NCBI GenBank assembly: GCA_018679315.1
Contig: JAHHLF010000011.1
Location: 1 to 11,277, forward strand
Length of the DNA stretch: 11,277 nt
Direction of reading: 5' to 3'
Source: Bacteroidia bacterium
GTDB lineage: Bacteria; Bacteroidota; Bacteroidia; Flavobacteriales; Flavobacteriaceae
Shown here: one piece after another, positions 7,996 to 11,277 of the stretch
How positions within the stretch are numbered: position 1 is the first letter of the stretch
Layout: each line of letters begins with the position of its first letter
The notes under the pieces: model-generated
Seen by the model: only the letters and a program-made list of their open reading frames with translations
Told to the model about the DNA's origin: nothing
Database searches by the model: none
Translations under genes and position numbers: made by a program

Positions 7996-9308
7996 TGAGT
8001 AGGGGATATTTGACATATATGGTTTTAACGATGGGCATTGTCTTGTTTTCTTCCTGCCTAGAGGAGATCGATCTGGAAACTTTTTCGGAGGAGAATTTTG
8101 TGCCTAACCTGGTTGTTGAGGCCACCCTCACGGATGAATTAAAAATTCAGACGATCTATTTGAGTCGGAGTGATATACGAACCGACCTGGAAACAGACAC
8201 TATTTATAACCCTTACCTTCCGCTAGGCTTAGGACCACGAGATTCAGTAAATGTAGAACGATTTGCCAATGTGAGCGTAAAGATAAATGGCACTACCGAC
8301 ATGAATTTCCGGGAAACAGCAGCAGGAATCTACACCTCTGATTCTCCTTTTGCTGTAGAAACAGGCTCAGCCTATGAAGTGATCATTCAAACAAATGACG
8401 GGTCTTCATACAGATCCGTGCCTTTGGCGTTGGAGGGAAAAGCAGAGATCACCGATGTATATGCAGAACGTACGACCAATGAGTTTGGAATTGAAGGAGT
8501 AATGATCTATGTCGATGGCAGTGCCAGTAACGGACAACCTGAGAACTACAGGTATACCTTTGAAGAAACATACAAGATCATAGCACCGGTCTGGGATGAT
8601 GAAGAATTTCAGCTTACGAATTACGACCCCTGTGCACTTCCGGTGCCAACCTATGACCTGGAGATCATCCCACGGACGATACAAAACCAGGTTTGCTATA
8701 ATACGGTGCCTTCCAATACCATTGTCTTGAATAATACCGCAGAGCGATCTGAGAGTGCCATCACGCGTTTTCCGGTACATTTTATCAGTCGCGATGATTT
8801 TATTATCTCACACAGGTACAGTATTGAAGTGAGTCAGTTTGTAGAAGATGCAGATGCCTATTCGTATTACAGCGCCTTGAGTTCATTTTCTCAAAGTGGA
8901 AATATATTTTCACAGGTGCAACCGGGATCGCTTCGGGCGAATGTCTCTCGTGAAGGGGATCCGGATGAGCTTGTATTAGGTTTTGTGGAAGTTGCGTCTG
9001 TATCTAAACAAAGGATCTTTTTTAATTATGAGGATCTTTTCCCGGGAGAGGAGCTGCCCCCTTATCCTTTTAATTGCAATCTCCAATCCTCGCTGGAATC
9101 TCATGTATCTTATTGTTTTCAAGGGATGTCCTCCAGTACCTGTCCCCAATCTATCATTGAGCGGGTTAATCTGGGACTAATAAGTTATGTGGGGCTGAAT
9201 GATCAGGGAATTGGCTCTTGTCCGGGTCCTTATGTTTATGTGTTCAGTATCTGTGGGGATTGCACCTTATTAGGAAGTAAAGAAGTACCTGAATTTTGGA
9301 TCGATTGA
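7995..9308 (+). CDS. DUF4249-type lipoprotein, cysteine-rich
   Basis: Lipoprotein of unknown biochemical function, recognised as DUF4249 by its layout and its C-terminal signature CGDC-x(8)-P-E-F-W (C420, C423, P432, W435). It has 437 aa. The lipobox is LFSSC with lipidated C21. The following residues, LEEID, put acids at +2 and +3 after the Cys, resembling the acidic export signals of surface-exposed Bacteroidota lipoproteins, so the outer leaflet is likely. The N-terminal half looks beta-rich (VVEATLTDELKIQTIYLSRS, VSVKINGT), probably an immunoglobulin-like sandwich. Eight further cysteines (213, 234, 361, 374, 383, 409, 420, 423) could form four disulfides. The gene is coupled to the receptor by TAATG and followed one base after its stop by the next start. 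Position and linkage suggest it partners the barrel, as SusD does SusC, but it shows no SusD/TPR resemblance; that role is inference. Confidence 0.88.
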   Translation: MSRGYLTYMVLTMGIVLFSSCLEEIDLETFSEENFVPNLVVEATLTDELKIQTIYLSRSDIRTDLETDTIYNPYLPLGLGPRDSVNVERFANVSVKINGTTDMNFRETAAGIYTSDSPFAVETGSAYEVIIQTNDGSSYRSVPLALEGKAEITDVYAERTTNEFGIEGVMIYVDGSASNGQPENYRYTFEETYKIIAPVWDDEEFQLTNYDPCALPVPTYDLEIIPRTIQNQVCYNTVPSNTIVLNNTAERSESAITRFPVHFISRDDFIISHRYSIEVSQFVEDADAYSYYSALSSFSQSGNIFSQVQPGSLRANVSREGDPDELVLGFVEVASVSKQRIFFNYEDLFPGEELPPYPFNCNLQSSLESHVSYCFQGMSSSTCPQSIIERVNLGLISYVGLNDQGIGSCPGPYVYVFSICGDCTLLGSKEVPEFWID

Positions 9309-9309
9309 T

Positions 9310-11064
9310 ATGAGAGGAAAATTTATCATAGCGTTTAGTGTTTTATGCGGACTCGCGATTGGCGCCAGGGCTCAGTATGTAGTGAAAAATGCTACCGAGT
9401 TGAATCAATTGAAAGAGCTGCCACAGGAAATAGTGCACGTGACACATACCGGTCCTGTTGTATTCACTGGGGAATATCTCTACTATGCCATTCAGTGCTT
9501 TAATGTGCAGACTAGAAGGGCAAGTAAGATAAGTACTGTGGCCTATGTTGCTTTAGTAGATCAAGGAGGGGAATTGGTCTTTGAGCACAAATTACGATTG
9601 GTACGCGGAATGTCGAGCGGAGATTATTTTGTGCCCACGACATTGACTACCGGGACGTATAAACTTGTTGGATATACCCAATGGATGAAAAATAGCGGGT
9701 TGGAACAAATATTTCAGGACGATATTGCAATTATCAATCCCTATCGGGTTGACGATCTGGACGGTGAAGCACCAGAGGACACTATTAATCAATCTATTTC
9801 TGTTGCTGCAGATTCCAGTACGGTGGGCTTGCAATTTGAAAAAATGAAGTTCGGTACAAGAGAAAAAGTGAGTCTTCAACTGAGGAATTACAAAGCTGCA
9901 CTCGGTGCAGGCAGCTATTCTGTCTGGGTGAAAAAGAAAGAAGAGATACCTTTTAATCAGCGTAAAAGATCCCTTGCAATAGTCTCGAAATATACGGAAG
10001 CTGATAGGAGGATCCCACAAGGTATAGGAGACAAGCTTTTTCTTCCGGAACAGCGAGGGGAATTATTGCATGGAAGGGTTACAGATGATACAGGTAATCC
10101 GCTGACGGATCAAAAAGTGATCCTTTCCTTCCCGGGTCCGGAATTCCTGTTAAAATTTGCCACCACGGATAGGGAAGGGAATTTTTACAGCTATATACGC
10201 GAAGACTATACCCAGGATGAAGTGATCTTACAGGCTGAAAATGAAGGGAATGTGACCATTCAGCTTAAAACTCCGGAAGCGATATCTTTTGAAGGGATGA
10301 AGTTCTCCCAGATCAGCCTTGAAGAGGGGTTAAAGAATGTGATCAGGGAACGCAGTGTACACAATCAGATCGAGAACCAATTCTTTGAGATTAAGCCTGA
10401 TTCCATCCTTCTCTCAGATCCTCACGACCCATTTGACGGCGGCTTACCTGAAGAAGTAATTCTGGATGAGTTTACCCGCTTCCCAACATTTGAAGAGACC
10501 CTGGTAGAGTTACTGAACAATGCCGGGTATAGAAGGGGGGACACAGGGGGGTTCTATATCAGGATCGCCCAGGATTTTGAAACTTTTGATGAACCTTTCA
10601 ATAATTTTCCGGCCCTGGTCCTGATAGATGGTGTTTATATACCGGATCACGGCACAATTAAAAATTTTGACGCCCGCCGGATCGAATCTATTAAATTGAT
10701 CCGCGATCAGTTTCAGATGGCAAACCAATCCTATCAGGGGATGATGCTCGTATCTACTTTCGATGGGGACTATGCGGAACAGCTTTCCGCTAAGAACACA
10801 TTTACAGAAGCCCTGTATAGATCCCGCCCGGTAAAGAATTATTTTTCGCAAGATTATTCAGATGACCGGTACAGCCGTGTTCCTGACTATAGAAACATTC
10901 TGTATTGGAAGCCACAAATTGAGGTTGAAGAGCCCAGTCTGGATCTGCATTTCTACACCTCTGATCTTACCGGTATTTTCGAGGTCTATCTCGATGGCTT
11001 TACTTCCTTTGGTAAACCCATATCCCTACGTTATGAAATTGAGGTTTCTTCTCAAGATCCATAG
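9310..11064 (+). CDS. Secreted MG2-like / CarboxypepD_reg-like / TonB-plug-like protein
   Basis: Exported envelope protein of unknown function, 584 aa. The signal peptide is cut after A21 (IGARA|Q). An MG2 (alpha-2-macroglobulin-like) domain lies at about 46-128 (FTGEYLYYAIQCFN, GTYKLVGYTQWMKN). A carboxypeptidase-regulatory-like domain lies at about 252-322 (LLHGRVTDDTGNPLTDQKV). A plug-like module lies at about 387-485 (FTRFPTFEETLVELL, LVLIDGVYIPDHG, ARRIESIKLIRD), and a conserved-looking C-terminal beta domain follows (YRNILYWKPQI to SLRYEIEV). No barrel follows the plug-like segment and no thioester motif was seen, so it is neither a receptor nor a canonical macroglobulin inhibitor. It begins one base after the upstream stop (TGATATG), so it is the third gene of the receptor operon. 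Two G6 runs (10535-10540, 10546-10551) lie just before the plug-like LVLIDG stretch. I recognise the architecture from Bacteroidota but know of no established role. Confidence 0.75.
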   Translation: MRGKFIIAFSVLCGLAIGARAQYVVKNATELNQLKELPQEIVHVTHTGPVVFTGEYLYYAIQCFNVQTRRASKISTVAYVALVDQGGELVFEHKLRLVRGMSSGDYFVPTTLTTGTYKLVGYTQWMKNSGLEQIFQDDIAIINPYRVDDLDGEAPEDTINQSISVAADSSTVGLQFEKMKFGTREKVSLQLRNYKAALGAGSYSVWVKKKEEIPFNQRKRSLAIVSKYTEADRRIPQGIGDKLFLPEQRGELLHGRVTDDTGNPLTDQKVILSFPGPEFLLKFATTDREGNFYSYIREDYTQDEVILQAENEGNVTIQLKTPEAISFEGMKFSQISLEEGLKNVIRERSVHNQIENQFFEIKPDSILLSDPHDPFDGGLPEEVILDEFTRFPTFEETLVELLNNAGYRRGDTGGFYIRIAQDFETFDEPFNNFPALVLIDGVYIPDHGTIKNFDARRIESIKLIRDQFQMANQSYQGMMLVSTFDGDYAEQLSAKNTFTEALYRSRPVKNYFSQDYSDDRYSRVPDYRNILYWKPQIEVEEPSLDLHFYTSDLTGIFEVYLDGFTSFGKPISLRYEIEVSSQDP

Positions 11065-11070
11065 TTCACT

Positions 11071-11132
11071 TTTGTAATTACAAAGAAGCCTGCTGCAAGT
11101 CTTTTGCTTGATAGCCCTGTATACTTGTTGCA
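11071..11132 (+). other. Inverted repeats in the gap between the operon and yifB
   Basis: The 89-bp gap contains a perfect 14-bp palindrome TTTGTAATTACAAA (11071-11084), starting 7 bp after the stop of the MG2/plug gene. A second, imperfect inverted repeat pairs 11091-11100 (TGCTGCAAGT) with 11123-11132 (ACTTGTTGCA): nine of ten positions pair if one G-T is counted, with a 22-nt loop. Neither is followed by a T-run, so a classical intrinsic terminator is not supported. TATACTTG (11120-11127) resembles a -7 promoter element for yifB, but no good -33 partner is present at normal spacing. Confidence 0.35.
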
Positions 11133-11153
11133 TTGATCTAATACTTAGGACAG

Positions 11154-11277
11154 ATGCTAACAAAGGTGTACGGCAGTGCAGTGTTTGGTGTGGAAGCAAC
11201 AACTATAACAGTTGAGGTTAATATAGACATCGGAATAGGTTATCACCTGGTGGGTCTGCCCGATAATGCCATCAAGG
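11154..11277 (+). CDS. yifB: YifB/ComM-family Mg-chelatase-like AAA+ ATPase, 5' end (truncated by window)
   Basis: Only the first 41 codons plus one base are present. The N-terminus MLTKVYGSAVFGVEA followed by ITVEVNIDIG and YHLVGLPDNAIK is the characteristic start of the YifB family (ChlI N-terminal, S5-like fold); the AAA+ core and C-terminal Mg-chelatase part lie outside the window. The Vibrio and Haemophilus relative ComM is a hexameric helicase that promotes branch migration during natural transformation; in Bacteroidota the role is less clear. The start ATG is preceded by AGGA (11147-11150) at only 3 nt, a weak or too-close ribosome-binding site. It is separated by 89 bp from the receptor operon and is likely an independent housekeeping unit. 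Confidence 0.95.
   Translation, partial: MLTKVYGSAVFGVEATTITVEVNIDIGIGYHLVGLPDNAIK

Noticed and set aside
7995..9308. SusD/RagB-type substrate-binding lipoprotein
   Set aside because: Its place after a TonB receptor suggests SusD, but the protein is beta-rich and cysteine-rich with the DUF4249 ending and shows no helical TPR pattern.
9592..10020. A 142-codon minus-strand open frame inside the MG2/plug gene
   Set aside because: Antisense shadow: composition is odd (many Cys, Phe, Ile) and no family is recognisable.
10535..10551. G-quadruplex
   Set aside because: Only two G tracts are present, and splitting them into four would leave zero-length loops.
10510..10851. A 113-codon minus-strand open frame
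   Set aside because: Opposite the coherent plug-like segment of the plus-strand gene; no independent support.
9310..11064. Protease-trapping alpha-2-macroglobulin
   Set aside because: Only one MG2-like domain is apparent, with no thioester or bait region, and the length is far below that of true macroglobulins.

Overview
The window looks like part of a Bacteroidota chromosome, most likely from the Flavobacteriaceae. The evidence is an STN/carboxypeptidase-regulatory/TonB-receptor architecture, a DUF4249-type lipoprotein, a Bacteroidota-style DsbD, weak ribosome-binding sites, TTG starts, and moderate G+C (about 42-45% where counted). Every gene lies on the + strand. Coding density is very high, and the three intergenic gaps are only 63, 67 and 89 bp. 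I found no tRNA, rRNA, CRISPR array, insertion sequence or phage gene.

Region by region: positions 1-630 hold the 3' part of tilS (tRNA-Ile lysidine synthetase), truncated by the window edge. It overlaps by 4 bp (ATGA) a gene for a full-length DsbD-like thiol:disulfide interchange protein (627-2621). After a 63-bp gap with an imperfect direct repeat comes a membrane-anchored Ntn-hydrolase of the penicillin acylase family (2685-5081). Its catalytic Ser, calcium-site residues and a His at beta-chain position 23 can all be placed. After a 67-bp gap with a possible promoter comes a tightly packed three-gene unit (5149-11064): a TonB-dependent receptor with STN-like, CarboxypepD_reg-like, plug and barrel parts; a cysteine-rich DUF4249-type lipoprotein; and a secreted protein combining a macroglobulin-like (MG2) domain, a carboxypeptidase-regulatory-like domain and a barrel-less TonB-plug-like module. 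After an 89-bp gap the window ends in the first 41 codons of a YifB/ComM-family AAA+ protein.

How the genes may work together: tilS and yifB are housekeeping-type flanks, and the middle is cell-envelope machinery. The receptor, lipoprotein and MG2/plug genes join by TAATG and TGATATG junctions, so they are almost certainly co-transcribed and translationally coupled. The simplest inference is an outer-membrane complex in which the DUF4249 lipoprotein takes a place like that of SusD and the MG2/plug protein is a periplasmic or surface partner. Whether the upstream acylase (processing of an N-acylated ligand) and DsbD (redox care of the eight-cysteine lipoprotein) belong functionally to this unit is speculative. 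The main oddity outside this operon is a sharp composition change inside tilS near position 120.
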